Positions 25,695 through 35,589 of a stretch of DNA of 64,000 nucleotides are shown here, piece after piece (the first letter of the stretch is position 1; each line of letters begins with the position of its first letter). A program made the translations under genes and the position numbers. The DNA comes from Cyclobacterium salsum. GTDB lineage: Bacteria > Bacteroidota > Bacteroidia > Cytophagales > Cyclobacteriaceae. Location of the stretch: positions 186,001-250,000 of the forward strand of contig NZ_WNKG01000001.1 of assembly GCF_010119245.1 (NCBI RefSeq), read 5' to 3'. Under the pieces are notes generated by a model that saw only the letters and a list, made by a program, of their open reading frames with translations, was not told the origin of the DNA and ran no database searches.

Positions 25695-25746
25695 TTCGTA
25701 GTTCTTACGGTGAGTCGGTCCAACCGGAGTCCATGGCTACTACGAA
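25695..25746. other. Inverted repeat in the divergent promoter region of DUF2911/GhrA
   Basis: TTCGTAGT (25695-25702) and ACTACGAA (25739-25746) are a perfect 8-bp inverted repeat; between them CGGT and ACCG can form a short inner stem. It lies in the 239-base gap between divergent genes. It may be an operator or an RNA hairpin in the leader of the dehydrogenase gene, but one copy does not decide. Confidence 0.3.
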
Positions 25747-25798
25747 CATCCGAAAATTATTTTAACTGGTTTTTAATATAAACGACAACATTCTTTCA

Positions 25799-26725
25799 AT
25801 GGGACTTGCAATTATTGCACCAACTAAATCAAAGCAAGAAATCGCTGCCTGGATTGCGGTTTTCAAAGAAATTGATCCTCATATTGAACTTCAGGTTTAT
25901 CCGGATGTCAATCAGAAAGAATCCGTAGAAGTAGTGGTTCTCTGGCAACATCCCAAAGGAATTTTAACCGAATTTCCAAATTTAAAACTAATCTGCTCCA
26001 TGGGTTCCGGCGTGGATCACATCATGGCGGATTACGTTCCTGACAATGTGCCCATTACCCGGATAGTGGATCCCAGGTTGACCTTTTCCATGACCAATTA
26101 TGTGGTGATGGGGATCTTAAATTACCATCGGCAGTTTCTTCGCTATGTCCGGGATAAGCAGTCAAAAACCTGGGATATGAGCAATCCCGAAATCCCCATT
26201 ACCGTAGGGGTGATGGGAGTCGGCGAACTGGGCGGCGATGTTCTCGACAAAGTGGCCGGTTTAGGTATTCCGGTGATTGGCTTTGGGAATCGCCCTAAAT
26301 CCGGTTTCAGGCATCCCTATTTTCATGGAGGACAGCTTCAGGAATTTTTAGATGCAGTGAATGTGGTCGTTTGCCTGCTACCACTGACCCCAAAAACCGA
26401 GGGATTTCTGAACAAGGACTTGTTCCGGAAATTTAAAAAAGGCACCTATCTGATTAATGTGGCCAGAGGAAAACACCTCATAGAAGCGGATTTAATTCCG
26501 GCCATCGAATCCGGTCACCTTTCAGGAGCCCTATTGGATGTATTTCAGAAAGAGCCATTACCTGCTAATCATCCCTTCTGGAAGCAGGAGCAGATTACCA
26601 TTACTCCCCATATTGCCAGTATCACCAACCATAAAGCGGCAGCACCGCAGATTATGGAAAATTACCGGAACCTGCAGCAAAACCTTCCCCTGATGAATCA
26701 AATTAACAAAGAGCAGGGCTATTAA
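25799..26725 (+). CDS. D-isomer 2-hydroxyacid dehydrogenase, GhrA-like
   Basis: 308 residues. An N-terminal substrate domain is followed by an NAD(P) Rossmann domain (GVMGVGELGGDVLDKV), VVVCLLPLTPKTEGFLN, the catalytic Arg in GTYLINVARGKHLIE, the Glu in LLDVFQKEPLP and the His in ITITPHIAS. Layout and spacing fit glyoxylate/hydroxypyruvate reductase A. It sits 15 bases before the universal stress protein gene. Confidence 0.88.
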   Translation: MGLAIIAPTKSKQEIAAWIAVFKEIDPHIELQVYPDVNQKESVEVVVLWQHPKGILTEFPNLKLICSMGSGVDHIMADYVPDNVPITRIVDPRLTFSMTNYVVMGILNYHRQFLRYVRDKQSKTWDMSNPEIPITVGVMGVGELGGDVLDKVAGLGIPVIGFGNRPKSGFRHPYFHGGQLQEFLDAVNVVVCLLPLTPKTEGFLNKDLFRKFKKGTYLINVARGKHLIEADLIPAIESGHLSGALLDVFQKEPLPANHPFWKQEQITITPHIASITNHKAAAPQIMENYRNLQQNLPLMNQINKEQGY

Positions 26726-26740
26726 ACCTATTATTTCTTT

Positions 26741-27577
26741 ATGAAAACCTACACCATTCTTTGCCCCACCGACTTTTCGGAATGTTCGTTAAATGCGATC
26801 GAATATGCTGCCAAACTGGGAGAAAAATTGCAGGCAAAGCTGATTCTGTTCCATGTACCGGATAGAGAAGATTACGAAAACCTTTTTCCCGGAAATATTT
26901 TGGACGAAAGCCTGCATACCGCAAAGAAAAAGTTGCAATCGTTAAAAGCTACCGTGGAGGAAGAAAGCCTGGCGAAGGGGCTTTCCTCTTGTGAGAGTGT
27001 CATACAGGAAGGAAAAACAGTAGCCACCATATTGGAATTTTCTGAAAGTGAAGGGGCAGACCTGGTCATCATGGGTACCGAAGGGGTTAATGAATTCAAG
27101 GAGAATTACATTGGCACTAAATCCAGTCAAGTAGTGCTGAGGGCAGCCTGCGATGTCTTTATCATCCCGCGAAAGGTCTTTTTCAAGGTGCCAAGAAAAT
27201 TGGTTTACGCAACCAATTACCTGGAAGAGGATAAGCTGGCCATTCAGCGGGTGGTGGAAATCGCCCGGATGTATGATGCGGAATTGGACGTAGTTCACGT
27301 CAGTACCAAAATAAGATCCATAGATAAAGCCCTTCATCTTAGTATGGTAGAGGAGCTTCAGCCTTTTATCCACTATGAAAAAGTGAATTTTGTACTGAAA
27401 TCTTATCGAGACGAGCCAGGCCTAGGCCTGGAGAACTACCTGATCACGGCCAAAGGAAATATCCTCTTTACCCTGAGCAAAAAGAAAACCTGGTTTGAAC
27501 AATTATTTACAAGTAATCTTTCCAAAAAGATGTCTTACTTTATCAATAAGCCGCTATTTGTGATCAAGAACCTTTAA
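26741..27577 (+). CDS. Tandem universal stress protein
   Basis: 278 residues with two UspA-type halves. The first has TILCPTDFSECSLNAIEYAAKLGEKLQAKLILFHV and the loop VIMGTEGVNEFKENYIGTKSSQVVLRAACDVFII; the second (from about residue 150) is more diverged. The GxxG-9-G(S/T) nucleotide loop is only partly kept in the first half (GTEG...GTKSS). The 3' end overlaps the converging TPR gene by 14 bases. Confidence 0.85.
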   Translation: MKTYTILCPTDFSECSLNAIEYAAKLGEKLQAKLILFHVPDREDYENLFPGNILDESLHTAKKKLQSLKATVEEESLAKGLSSCESVIQEGKTVATILEFSESEGADLVIMGTEGVNEFKENYIGTKSSQVVLRAACDVFIIPRKVFFKVPRKLVYATNYLEEDKLAIQRVVEIARMYDAELDVVHVSTKIRSIDKALHLSMVEELQPFIHYEKVNFVLKSYRDEPGLGLENYLITAKGNILFTLSKKKTWFEQLFTSNLSKKMSYFINKPLFVIKNL

Positions 27578-28268
27578 TCTTTGTCAGAATAAAGGTTTTG
27601 AACTCATTTCGGGTCTCTTTGTCGGTAAATAGCTGTTTCAGCGTAGTGAAAAAGTGGCTCAGATTATTGGACTTTTCCTCTTGCTCCAACTGGAAAGGCA
27701 GGTTTGATGCTCGTGGTCCGTCTGCCTTTTCCGGTTTCGGTTCAGGCGATTCGGAAGGTGAATGACCGGTAAGTTCGTCGGCGACCGAAAAACTCTTCCG
27801 GGAAGCGCCCAGATGCCCCAATTTTTCCTCTATTATCCCTTTATTGTTTTGAGCAACCGCATCTTCCGGATCCAGTGCAATGGCGCGCTCGTAATCTTCA
27901 ATAGCGCCCTGAAAATCACCGATACGATCCTTAAAATAGGCCCTGCTAGAGTATCGATATGGGTTTTGAGGATCCAGGTTTAATGCCTGATCAAATGCCC
28001 GCATGGCTTCGTCATTTCGTTTCAGAAGGTGAAGTACCACAGCCCGGTCACTGATAAAGGTCGTATTGTAAGGTTCCAATTCCATCAAGGCATCAAAATC
28101 GCTGATGGCCTGTTCCAAGGATCCAAGTCGGGATTGTACCCTTGCCCGGTAGTGCAGGTAATCGGCCTTGGGTCCCTCCAAACTTACCAACCGATCAAAT
28201 ACCTGCAATGCCTCCTCAAATTTGCCTTCTTTATAATAAGTAATTCCAATTTCCAACGTTTCCACCAT
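27564..28268 (-). CDS. TPR protein, cytoplasmic
   Basis: 234 residues with no signal peptide. Four or five TPR units in the first 165 residues (GITYYKEGKFEEALQVFDRLV, DYLHYRARVQSRLGSLEQAIS, FISDRAVVLHLLKRNDEAMRAFD, YRYSSRAYFKDRIGDFQGAIEDY, AVAQNNKGIIEEKLGHLGASRKSF), then a Pro/Glu-rich linker and a basic helical tail. Partner unknown. It is divergent from holA. Confidence 0.85.
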   Translation of the reverse strand: MVETLEIGITYYKEGKFEEALQVFDRLVSLEGPKADYLHYRARVQSRLGSLEQAISDFDALMELEPYNTTFISDRAVVLHLLKRNDEAMRAFDQALNLDPQNPYRYSSRAYFKDRIGDFQGAIEDYERAIALDPEDAVAQNNKGIIEEKLGHLGASRKSFSVADELTGHSPSESPEPKPEKADGPRASNLPFQLEQEEKSNNLSHFFTTLKQLFTDKETRNEFKTFILTKIKGS

Positions 28269-28326
28269 GCTTTTCTTTGATACACTATATATACAAAAGT
28301 AAGCAAGGTAATGTTTCCTTTCATCC

Positions 28327-28355
28327 TTGTTAATCCTATATTCTTTTTATATTTG
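28327..28355 (+). promoter_or_regulatory. Complete Bacteroidota promoter of holA
   Basis: TTG (28327-28329), an 18-base spacer and TATATTTG (28348-28355) match the -33/-7 promoter of Bacteroidota well. Transcription should begin near 28361, which places the ATG at 28311 upstream of the transcript and supports the ATG at 28386 as the real start of holA. Confidence 0.6.
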
Positions 28356-28385
28356 ATCTCTTATCGAGCCATTTTTAAATCAGGT

Positions 28386-29408
28386 ATGCCCAGTAAGCCG
28401 GAAAGTATTCTCAAAGATCTGAAAGCAAATAAGTTTGCCCCCATCTATTTTCTTCAGGGAGAAGAACCCTACTTTATAGATAAAATTACAGGGTTCATTG
28501 AAAAAAATGCCCTGGCACCACAGGACCGTGGTTTTAATCAAACGATCATGTATGGAAAGGATACAACCATAGGTGAAATTCTTACCAATGCCAAGCGGTT
28601 TCCCATGATGTCTGACCGGCAGGTGGTTATTGTAAAGGAAGCGCAAAATATTCAGGAACTGGGCAGGGAGCAGGGAGATCAATTGCTGATCAATTACATT
28701 AATAATCCACTGCCCAGTACCATTCTTGTCTTCGCCCATAAATACAAGGTATTGGATGGCCGGAAAGCATTGGCCAAAGAATTGGACAAAAAAGCGGTGT
28801 TGGTCAAATCGGATAAGATACAGGAATACAAACTGGCGCCCTACATTGATCAATATGTGAAGGAAAAGGGATTTACGATTGAACCCAAGGCCTGTCAGGT
28901 CCTGGCGGAATCCATTGGAAATAATATGGAAGTGCTGACCAATGAAATTGATAAAATGCTTATCAATTTTGATGAACCGGTAACCGTTAGCACCGCCCAT
29001 ATCCAGCAATACATTGGGATTAGTAAGGACTTTAATAACTTTGAGCTCACCAAATCGCTTAGCTACAAAGACGTGAATAAAGCCAATACCATTATTTGGT
29101 ATTTCGCACAGAATGCTAAATCCCATCCACTGATTCCCCTGTTATCCCTGCTTTACATGCATTTTAGCCGCTTGCTCCAGGTAAAAGCCAACAAGGGAAT
29201 GGGAGATAAAGAATTGGCCGGCGTACTGAAAGTTAATCCCTACTTTATAAAAGAATACACCGTTGCTGCAAAAAATTATCCTTTAGGCAAGATTATTGAT
29301 ATCATCGGATACCTGAGAGAAGCAGATTTACGTTCAAAAGGCATAGCGGCCAACAATATGGAAGAGTCAAAAATTCTGAAAGAACTCATTTTTAAAATTC
29401 TTCATTGA
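28386..29408 (+). CDS. holA: DNA polymerase III subunit delta
   Basis: 340 residues from the ATG at 28386 (MPSKPESILKDLKANKFAPIYFLQGEEPYFIDK). The clamp-loader delta subunit opens the sliding clamp. Typical features are IYFLQGEEPYFID at the start, MMSDRQVVIVKEAQN, the helical segment ACQVLAESIGNNMEVLTNEIDKMLIN and the C-terminal collar (ADLRSKGIAANNMEESKILKELIFK). Length is normal. It is 8 bases ahead of the TPR gene start at 29417. Confidence 0.93.
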   Translation: MPSKPESILKDLKANKFAPIYFLQGEEPYFIDKITGFIEKNALAPQDRGFNQTIMYGKDTTIGEILTNAKRFPMMSDRQVVIVKEAQNIQELGREQGDQLLINYINNPLPSTILVFAHKYKVLDGRKALAKELDKKAVLVKSDKIQEYKLAPYIDQYVKEKGFTIEPKACQVLAESIGNNMEVLTNEIDKMLINFDEPVTVSTAHIQQYIGISKDFNNFELTKSLSYKDVNKANTIIWYFAQNAKSHPLIPLLSLLYMHFSRLLQVKANKGMGDKELAGVLKVNPYFIKEYTVAAKNYPLGKIIDIIGYLREADLRSKGIAANNMEESKILKELIFKILH

Positions 29409-29416
29409 TCCGGATA

Positions 29417-32400
29417 ATGAACAGGATACGGTTAGTAATATTCGCATTTTATTTAGTGGCAGGGGCACCAATGCAGGCATGGGCGCAGGCCAGTCTTAGT
29501 CAGATGCATCCCGAGTTGGAATACCAGGCGGCCCTGGATTTATTTAAGAAGGATCAGTTTGCTGCGTCCCGGGAAGCATTTGAACGAATGGAGCTCCATA
29601 ATCAACAGGGTGATCGAACGATGGAGATTTCCTATTACCTCGCTCTTTCCTCTTTGAAGGGGGATTTTCCGGAAGGGTCATCGGCTTTGGAAGCCTTTTT
29701 GCTGGAATATCCCGGAGAAATCCTGGGACATGAAGCGGCCTGGATTCTGGGCAATCATTATTTTACCACCCGAAACTACCGAAAAGCCATTGAGAAGTTT
29801 GGTTTGTTGAGCAACGTCGCCCTTAGCGAAGAGCGCCATCCGGAGCTTTTCTTCAAAACAGGCTATGCTTTTTTTCAATTGAAAAATTACCAACAAGCCC
29901 AACGCTATTTTGAGCGGGCCAAACGATACCGAAGTCCTTTCCTGGCATCTTCGTATTATTATGCAGGCTTCAGCGCGTTTCAGCAAGATGATTTTGAATC
30001 AGCAGTCACCAATTTTAAGGAGGCGGAAAAATCCAGGGAATATAGCCTGAAGGTTCCCTACATGTTGTCTGCCATTTATTATCGGCAGGGGGAGTTGCAA
30101 CGCCTAATTGATTATGCTTCCCTCTTGATCGGTAAGGCAGGCCTGGAAAACCGCGAGCAAATTCAATTGCTGCTGGCAGAGGCCTATTACGATAACAACG
30201 CCTATCCGGAGGCAGCGGGATACTATCAGTCCTTCGTCGCTGCCAGTAAGGGAACGTTATCCAGAGACCAGCAATACAAAGCCGGTGTGGCACACTACGA
30301 AAGCAATCAATATGAGAGGGCCAGTACCTTTTTTAAGGAAGTAGCCCTGAAAAAAGATGCCTTGGGACAGATTTCCAGCTATTTTCTGGGGCATTCCTAC
30401 ATTCAGCAGGAGAATTTACCCTTCGCAGCCAACAGTTTCAGTGCCGCTTTTACGATGGATTATAATCCGGAACTAAAAGAAGAAGCCTTATTCAACTATG
30501 CCAAGGTAAATCTTGAGATGGGTAAATTTCAGGAGGCCATCACCGCACTGGACCAGTATCTGGATGAGTACCCGAACGGTACCCAAGCCTCAGCAGCGGA
30601 GAACTTACTCAGCGATGCGCTTATCAATACCAACAATTACCTAAGGGCCATTCGGCATATAGAAAGCATGCAGCAGAAATCGCCCCGGATAAAGGAAGCC
30701 TACCAGAAAGTAAGCTTTTTTCAAGCGATGGTGTATTACCGGGACAATAACCACCGTGAAGCCATTCAGATGCTGAACAAATCACTCGATTTCCCCCAGG
30801 ATAAGTCCCTGCAAACGCTGGCTCAATACTGGAAAGGAGAGGCTTATGCCGCCAACAACCAAGCGGATGCTGCCATTCAAGCCTACGAACGGGTTTTGGC
30901 CATGAATCCACCGGCAGCTGATCCAGCCCTAATCAAGACGCATTATGGCTTGGGTTACGCCTATTTTAATCAGTCAAACTATGAAAAAGCCGAAAATCAG
31001 TTTAAGGCCTATACCGATAAGCTACGAGGCAGCAATGAAAAGCAACAGTATCACGATGCCCTGATAAGGTTAGGAGACGCTTATTACGTACAGAAAAAAT
31101 TTGAAGAAGCGGCAGCCACTTTCCGAAGAGCCATTCAGGAAGACAGCCCTTACAGTGATTATGCGCATTTTAGAGGAGGAGTCGTGGCTAACTTTCAAAA
31201 CCGAAACCTGGAAGCCATCCGGCAACTGGACCAGGTAATAAACAAGTATCCCAATAGTCTTTACCTGGAAGATGCCTTGTTTCAAAAAGCCCAAATCCAT
31301 ATGGAAGATTTGAATTACCGGCTGGGCAGGGAAGTTTTTTCCAACCTTATCTCATTAAAACCCAACAGCCCCTTTATACCTTATGCCTTGGAAGGAAGAG
31401 CGGTGGCCAATTATTCGCTTAAAGATTATGATCAGGCCATTGCCGATTACAAGACGATATTGAACCGTTTTCCCAATGCATCCAATGGGGAAACGGCGCT
31501 GGTTGGCTTGCAGGAGAGTCTTTCCCTTCAGGGAAGGTCTGAGGAGTTTTCTACTTACCTATCAGAATACCGGAAATCCAATCCCGCCAGCAGTAATCTA
31601 CAGAATGTAGAGTTTGAGGCTGCCAAAAGCTTGCTATTTAACCAATCCTACCAGCAGGCAGTCCGGGCATTAGAGGATTTTCTCCGGAACTATCCCAATT
31701 CTTCTCAGGTACCTGAAGCCAGGTATTACCTGGCCGATGCTCATTTCCGGATGGAAAATACCGACAAAGCCCTGGAATTGTACTACGAATTGGAAAATTC
31801 CGGGGATACCCAATTGAAAACCAGGGTGTTTCAAAAGATTGCTGCTATAGAATTTGAGCGGGAAAACTTTACCAAATCCATCCCTTATTTCCAATTTACC
31901 GCCGAAAATGCGCGAAGCACCGCGGAGGAATACGAAGCGTATTATGGATTGATGGTAGCCCATTTTGAATCCGAAAACTACACGGAGGCGGTCAGCCATG
32001 CTGATAAAATCCTGGACTTGGGCAATATTACCGTAGATGCGGCTCCCAGCGCTTTATTGATTAAGGCAAAGGCTTTGGAAAACAGTAATCAGCCGGCCCA
32101 GGCAGAACCGGTTTACCGGGAATTGGTCGATAACTACAAATCGGAACAAGGTGCTGAAGCCCTTTTCCGGCTTGCTTCGCTCAGCCATGAAGCAGGTGCC
32201 TATGAGGCATCCAATGAGCTGATTTTCGAGTACTCCCAGCCTTTTGGCTCGTATGAGTTGTGGTACGGTAAGCAATTTATACTGCTGGCAAAAAATTACA
32301 TCGCATTGGATGAAACGTTCCAGGCCAAAGCCACTCTGGAATCAGTGATTGAAAATTCGGACATGGAATCAGTCAGAACGGAAGCTGAAGTATTATTGGA

Positions 32401-32425
32401 AACCATCAACACGACCGCAGAATGA
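29417..32425 (+). CDS. Large periplasmic TPR protein
   Basis: 1002 residues from the ATG at 29417 (MNRIRLVIFAFYLVAG, signal peptide ending near AWAQA); the TTG 12 bases upstream overlaps the holA stop and is less likely. Almost the whole chain is TPR or Sel1-like helical repeats, for example YYAGFSAFQQDDFESAVTNF, KTHYGLGYAYFNQSNYEKAE and ARYYLADAHFRMENTDKALELY. In length and neighbourhood it resembles large Bacteroidota TPR proteins linked to Tol/Exb gene sets. It overlaps the beta-barrel gene by 4 bases. Confidence 0.88.
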   Translation: MNRIRLVIFAFYLVAGAPMQAWAQASLSQMHPELEYQAALDLFKKDQFAASREAFERMELHNQQGDRTMEISYYLALSSLKGDFPEGSSALEAFLLEYPGEILGHEAAWILGNHYFTTRNYRKAIEKFGLLSNVALSEERHPELFFKTGYAFFQLKNYQQAQRYFERAKRYRSPFLASSYYYAGFSAFQQDDFESAVTNFKEAEKSREYSLKVPYMLSAIYYRQGELQRLIDYASLLIGKAGLENREQIQLLLAEAYYDNNAYPEAAGYYQSFVAASKGTLSRDQQYKAGVAHYESNQYERASTFFKEVALKKDALGQISSYFLGHSYIQQENLPFAANSFSAAFTMDYNPELKEEALFNYAKVNLEMGKFQEAITALDQYLDEYPNGTQASAAENLLSDALINTNNYLRAIRHIESMQQKSPRIKEAYQKVSFFQAMVYYRDNNHREAIQMLNKSLDFPQDKSLQTLAQYWKGEAYAANNQADAAIQAYERVLAMNPPAADPALIKTHYGLGYAYFNQSNYEKAENQFKAYTDKLRGSNEKQQYHDALIRLGDAYYVQKKFEEAAATFRRAIQEDSPYSDYAHFRGGVVANFQNRNLEAIRQLDQVINKYPNSLYLEDALFQKAQIHMEDLNYRLGREVFSNLISLKPNSPFIPYALEGRAVANYSLKDYDQAIADYKTILNRFPNASNGETALVGLQESLSLQGRSEEFSTYLSEYRKSNPASSNLQNVEFEAAKSLLFNQSYQQAVRALEDFLRNYPNSSQVPEARYYLADAHFRMENTDKALELYYELENSGDTQLKTRVFQKIAAIEFERENFTKSIPYFQFTAENARSTAEEYEAYYGLMVAHFESENYTEAVSHADKILDLGNITVDAAPSALLIKAKALENSNQPAQAEPVYRELVDNYKSEQGAEALFRLASLSHEAGAYEASNELIFEYSQPFGSYELWYGKQFILLAKNYIALDETFQAKATLESVIENSDMESVRTEAEVLLETINTTAE

Positions 32426-34101
32426 AGCAGTTCATACAGTTAATAGTCTCAGGAGTTGTATTGGCAGTTGTAGTGGTGGTACCTGTTCAGAGTCAGGATA
32501 CGGGGGAGCCGGAACGGGGAGAAATCCGGGATACGGAGTTTATTATCCGGAAAGACAGGGTGTTAAGCCTTCCCAAACAGTCCCGGGTTTTTGAAAAAAG
32601 TCCCGCTTTACCGCCGGTAAGTACCTCTACCGATTATACCTATCAGGTAAACGATTATTTTTTTCCATTGGCTCCGGTGGCACTGGAAACCCAGCCCTAT
32701 CAAAAACCTTTCCCGAAGCCTGAAACGGACCAAACCATGGGGATGGCCCAATTGGGTTTCGGAAATTACTCCGCTCCATTTTTCCAGTTGGATCTTTTTC
32801 CTCAGCCCTATGAAGAAGCTGGTTATGGTTTGCACCTAAAGCATGAGGGATTTTACACCGGGCCGGTGGATGGGCAGAATTCGGCAGAGGATCATACGGA
32901 TATTTTTTTGAATGGCAGTTTGTATAAAGATATCGTCGAAATATTTGGTAAACTGGGATACCAAAGAGATATGTACCATTTTTATGGCTACACCCCTCAA
33001 CCTGAAAATACAGTGCTTGCCGATACCATACAGCAGGTTTTTAATACCATTCATACGCAGATAGGTTTGAGAAGAGTTGAAAAGGCAGAACCATTCAATT
33101 ACTCGGCGAGCCTTTCCCTGAGGCTTTTTAATGACCGATACGAGGCCCAGGAAAGTGAGGCCCTGGTGAAGGCCGCTGCGGGCTTTCGCGCTAACGACAA
33201 CCTAAATGGGGGAATAGAAACCGAATTGGCATTTACTTCTCCCAGTGATGTGAATTACGAAGCCATCAATAGAAATTATTTTAAGCTGCACCCTTTTGTT
33301 CAGTACCGGCAGGAAGGGCTGGACATTAAAATAGGGGCAAATGTGATTCATGAAAACGACATCGTTCCAAACAAATTAAAGGAGTTTTATGTATTGCCAG
33401 TAGCATCCGTTTCGTATCAATTGATGCCTGAATTTGGTATTTATGGAACTTACGAGGGAGATGTAAAGCGAAACACCTATTATAGCTTTATCCGGGAGAA
33501 TCCTTTTTTAGGGCCATCTGAGCAGCTCAGGAATACCATCCAGAATTTTCAGGTTGATGCCGGTATTTCTGGTAATGCCAATGACCTTTTCAATTACCGA
33601 CTTGGATTGAAATACGGAGATTTTACCAATATGCATTTCTATGGAAACAATGCGATGGATAGTACCCGGTTTCAGCTCATTTATGATAACAACACCAAGG
33701 TGCTGGAATACCACGGAAAGCTAAATTATAGTTTTGATGAAATCTACCGAATGGATGCTTCCTTGCATTTTTACCAATACACCCTGGATGAGATCGGGAT
33801 CGCCTGGCACCGGCCAGAGTGGGAGGTACGTATAAATAATTCCTTTACTCCCAATGAACGATGGACGCTTTATGCCAACTTGCATGCACTGGGAGGAATC
33901 AATGCCATCAATCTAGCCTCCGATACCGAACGAGACCTGGATCCCTTGCTGGATTTGCATTTACATGCGAATTATGCGTTTTCCAGCCGGTTTTCGGCTT
34001 TCCTTAAGGGGAATAATTTATTAAACCAGCAGTACGAACGCTTTAACTATTATCCCGTGCGTACCATTCAGGTGATTGGAGGCGTTGGGTTTAAATTTTA
34101 G
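32422..34101 (+). CDS. Outer-membrane beta-barrel protein, TonB-receptor-like without plug
   Basis: 559 residues: signal peptide (FIQLIVSGVVLAVVVVVPVQSQ), a proline-rich region, then amphipathic strands to a C-terminal aromatic end (VRTIQVIGGVGFKF) as in outer-membrane barrels. The segment FSAFLKGNNLLNQQYERFNYYP is the kind seen at the end of TonB-dependent receptors, but the plug domain is missing. ATG at 32422 overlaps the end of the TPR gene, so both are made together. Confidence 0.8.
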   Translation: MKQFIQLIVSGVVLAVVVVVPVQSQDTGEPERGEIRDTEFIIRKDRVLSLPKQSRVFEKSPALPPVSTSTDYTYQVNDYFFPLAPVALETQPYQKPFPKPETDQTMGMAQLGFGNYSAPFFQLDLFPQPYEEAGYGLHLKHEGFYTGPVDGQNSAEDHTDIFLNGSLYKDIVEIFGKLGYQRDMYHFYGYTPQPENTVLADTIQQVFNTIHTQIGLRRVEKAEPFNYSASLSLRLFNDRYEAQESEALVKAAAGFRANDNLNGGIETELAFTSPSDVNYEAINRNYFKLHPFVQYRQEGLDIKIGANVIHENDIVPNKLKEFYVLPVASVSYQLMPEFGIYGTYEGDVKRNTYYSFIRENPFLGPSEQLRNTIQNFQVDAGISGNANDLFNYRLGLKYGDFTNMHFYGNNAMDSTRFQLIYDNNTKVLEYHGKLNYSFDEIYRMDASLHFYQYTLDEIGIAWHRPEWEVRINNSFTPNERWTLYANLHALGGINAINLASDTERDLDPLLDLHLHANYAFSSRFSAFLKGNNLLNQQYERFNYYPVRTIQVIGGVGFKF

Positions 34102-34210
34102 TTTGCATAGTCGTTTAGCAAGGGTAGGTGAAATCGGGGAAATATGGTGCCAATATTGTCGATTTGATGGTTTTACTTTAGCTTAGCAGATTGAAACAAT
34201 CTTTTTTGAT

Positions 34211-34885
34211 ATGTCTGAAAATAAATCCAAGGATCAAAACAGCCAACCAAATAACGATGAGGACTTTGGGCTACCTCCGGTTTCCGTCAGGCCACTGGAA
34301 AGTCCCATTGCCAAAACGGCTGCATCTCCCGTACCGGTGCCGGTAGGAAAGGGTAAAACGGTAACGGGAAGATCAAAAAGTATTGAAAAAGAGAAAAAAG
34401 AACGGCGTTCCAACTGGGCGTTGTGGCTTATCCTTCTTTTGGTTTTACTAATTGGATTTGGGGCTTATTATTGGGGTAATCTCGGCTATTTTAACCCAAA
34501 TCCGGAAGAAAGTGATGCACCGGTTGCCCAATCAGAAGAACCGGCAGAGGCAACACCCGAACCTGCGCCTGTTCCTGACCCGGTAACCGAAGACCCAGCC
34601 CCAGCGGTTGAAGCGGTTACGCCGGTATTGACAGAAATTGCCGAAAGAGCCGATTCTCCGAGGTATTTTTTGGTAGTTGGTAGTTTCATTGATGATGATC
34701 TTGCCAGAGATTATTCAGAACGACTCAATAAAGCCGGACTGGAAACGTTTTTGGTGCATCCCTATGGAAGCATCCATTTCTACCGTCTGGCAGTCGGACA
34801 GTATGAAAACCTTGACCTGGCACTGGAGGCCATGGATACTTCCCAAACGGAATACGAAGAAAATTTATGGGTACTGAAATATTAA
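34211..34885 (+). CDS. SPOR-domain inner-membrane protein
   Basis: 224 residues: a basic cytoplasmic part (1-75), one membrane helix (about 76-96, WALWLILLLVLLIGFGAYYW), an acidic Pro/Glu/Ala linker and a C-terminal SPOR domain (about 150-224, YFLVVGSFIDDDLARDYSERL to FYRLAVGQYENLD). SPOR domains bind denuded peptidoglycan at division sites. It starts a tight gene series with TolQ, TolR, a TolA-like protein, folC and trmB. Confidence 0.9.
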   Translation: MSENKSKDQNSQPNNDEDFGLPPVSVRPLESPIAKTAASPVPVPVGKGKTVTGRSKSIEKEKKERRSNWALWLILLLVLLIGFGAYYWGNLGYFNPNPEESDAPVAQSEEPAEATPEPAPVPDPVTEDPAPAVEAVTPVLTEIAERADSPRYFLVVGSFIDDDLARDYSERLNKAGLETFLVHPYGSIHFYRLAVGQYENLDLALEAMDTSQTEYEENLWVLKY

Positions 34886-34886
34886 T

Positions 34887-35588
34887 ATGATCCTATTACA
34901 AACGTTGTCAACCTCAGACGGCCAGCAGGCCGTCGATTCACTTGCTCTCATGGAGGGGGCCGGGTCATCCGATATTGGCCTATTGGAGTTATTGATCAAA
35001 GGGGGGTACATGATGATCCCGCTTTACTTGCTCTTTATTTTAGCCATTTTTATTTTTATTGAGCGCGTCATCACCTTAAAAAAAGCCTCCAAAACCCCCA
35101 AAGGCATGATCGATCAGGTTAAGATGATGGTTCAGAGTGGAAATATTGAGCAGGCAAAGATGATTTGCCAGGGAGAGGAAACCCCGGTGGCAAACATGAT
35201 TAGCAAAGGGCTGGAACGCATTGGTAGTCCTTTGAAAAACATTGAGGTGGCCATCGAAAACGTTGGTAAAATTGAGATTTATAAGTTGGAAAAAAACCTG
35301 GGGCTGCTGGCAACTGTTTCGGGTGCTGCGCCGATGATCGGGTTTTTGGGTACCGTCGCTGGAATGATCCGGGCATTTATCGGAGTGGCACAGGAAGAAG
35401 GAATGGTTTCTCCCAAACTGCTTTCTACCGGGATCTATGAGGCCATGATTACCACCGCTACGGGTTTGGTGGTCGGGATCGTCGCTTACCTGGGTTACAA
35501 CTACCTGGTTACACAGGTCTCCAAACTGATCCATAATATGGAATATACCACGATCGAATTTATAGATTTACTTCAGGATAAGAAATAA
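34887..35588 (+). CDS. TolQ/ExbB-type proton channel
   Basis: 233 residues with the MotA/TolQ/ExbB fold: three membrane segments (about 30-53, YMMIPLYLLFILAIFIFIERVI; 135-160, LLATVSGAAPMIGFLGTVAGMI; 180-205, TGIYEAMITTATGLVVGIVAYLGY). APMIGFLGTVAGMI and EAMITTATGLVVGI are the conserved channel motifs. With TolR it uses the proton gradient to energise envelope work. One base separates it from the SPOR gene and one from the ExbD/TolR gene. Confidence 0.93.
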   Translation: MILLQTLSTSDGQQAVDSLALMEGAGSSDIGLLELLIKGGYMMIPLYLLFILAIFIFIERVITLKKASKTPKGMIDQVKMMVQSGNIEQAKMICQGEETPVANMISKGLERIGSPLKNIEVAIENVGKIEIYKLEKNLGLLATVSGAAPMIGFLGTVAGMIRAFIGVAQEEGMVSPKLLSTGIYEAMITTATGLVVGIVAYLGYNYLVTQVSKLIHNMEYTTIEFIDLLQDKK

Positions 35589-35589
35589 T

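Noticed and set aside
28380-29126. A 248-codon open frame antisense to holA
   Set aside because: It is fully covered by holA, whose protein sequence is conserved, and has no recognisable domain.
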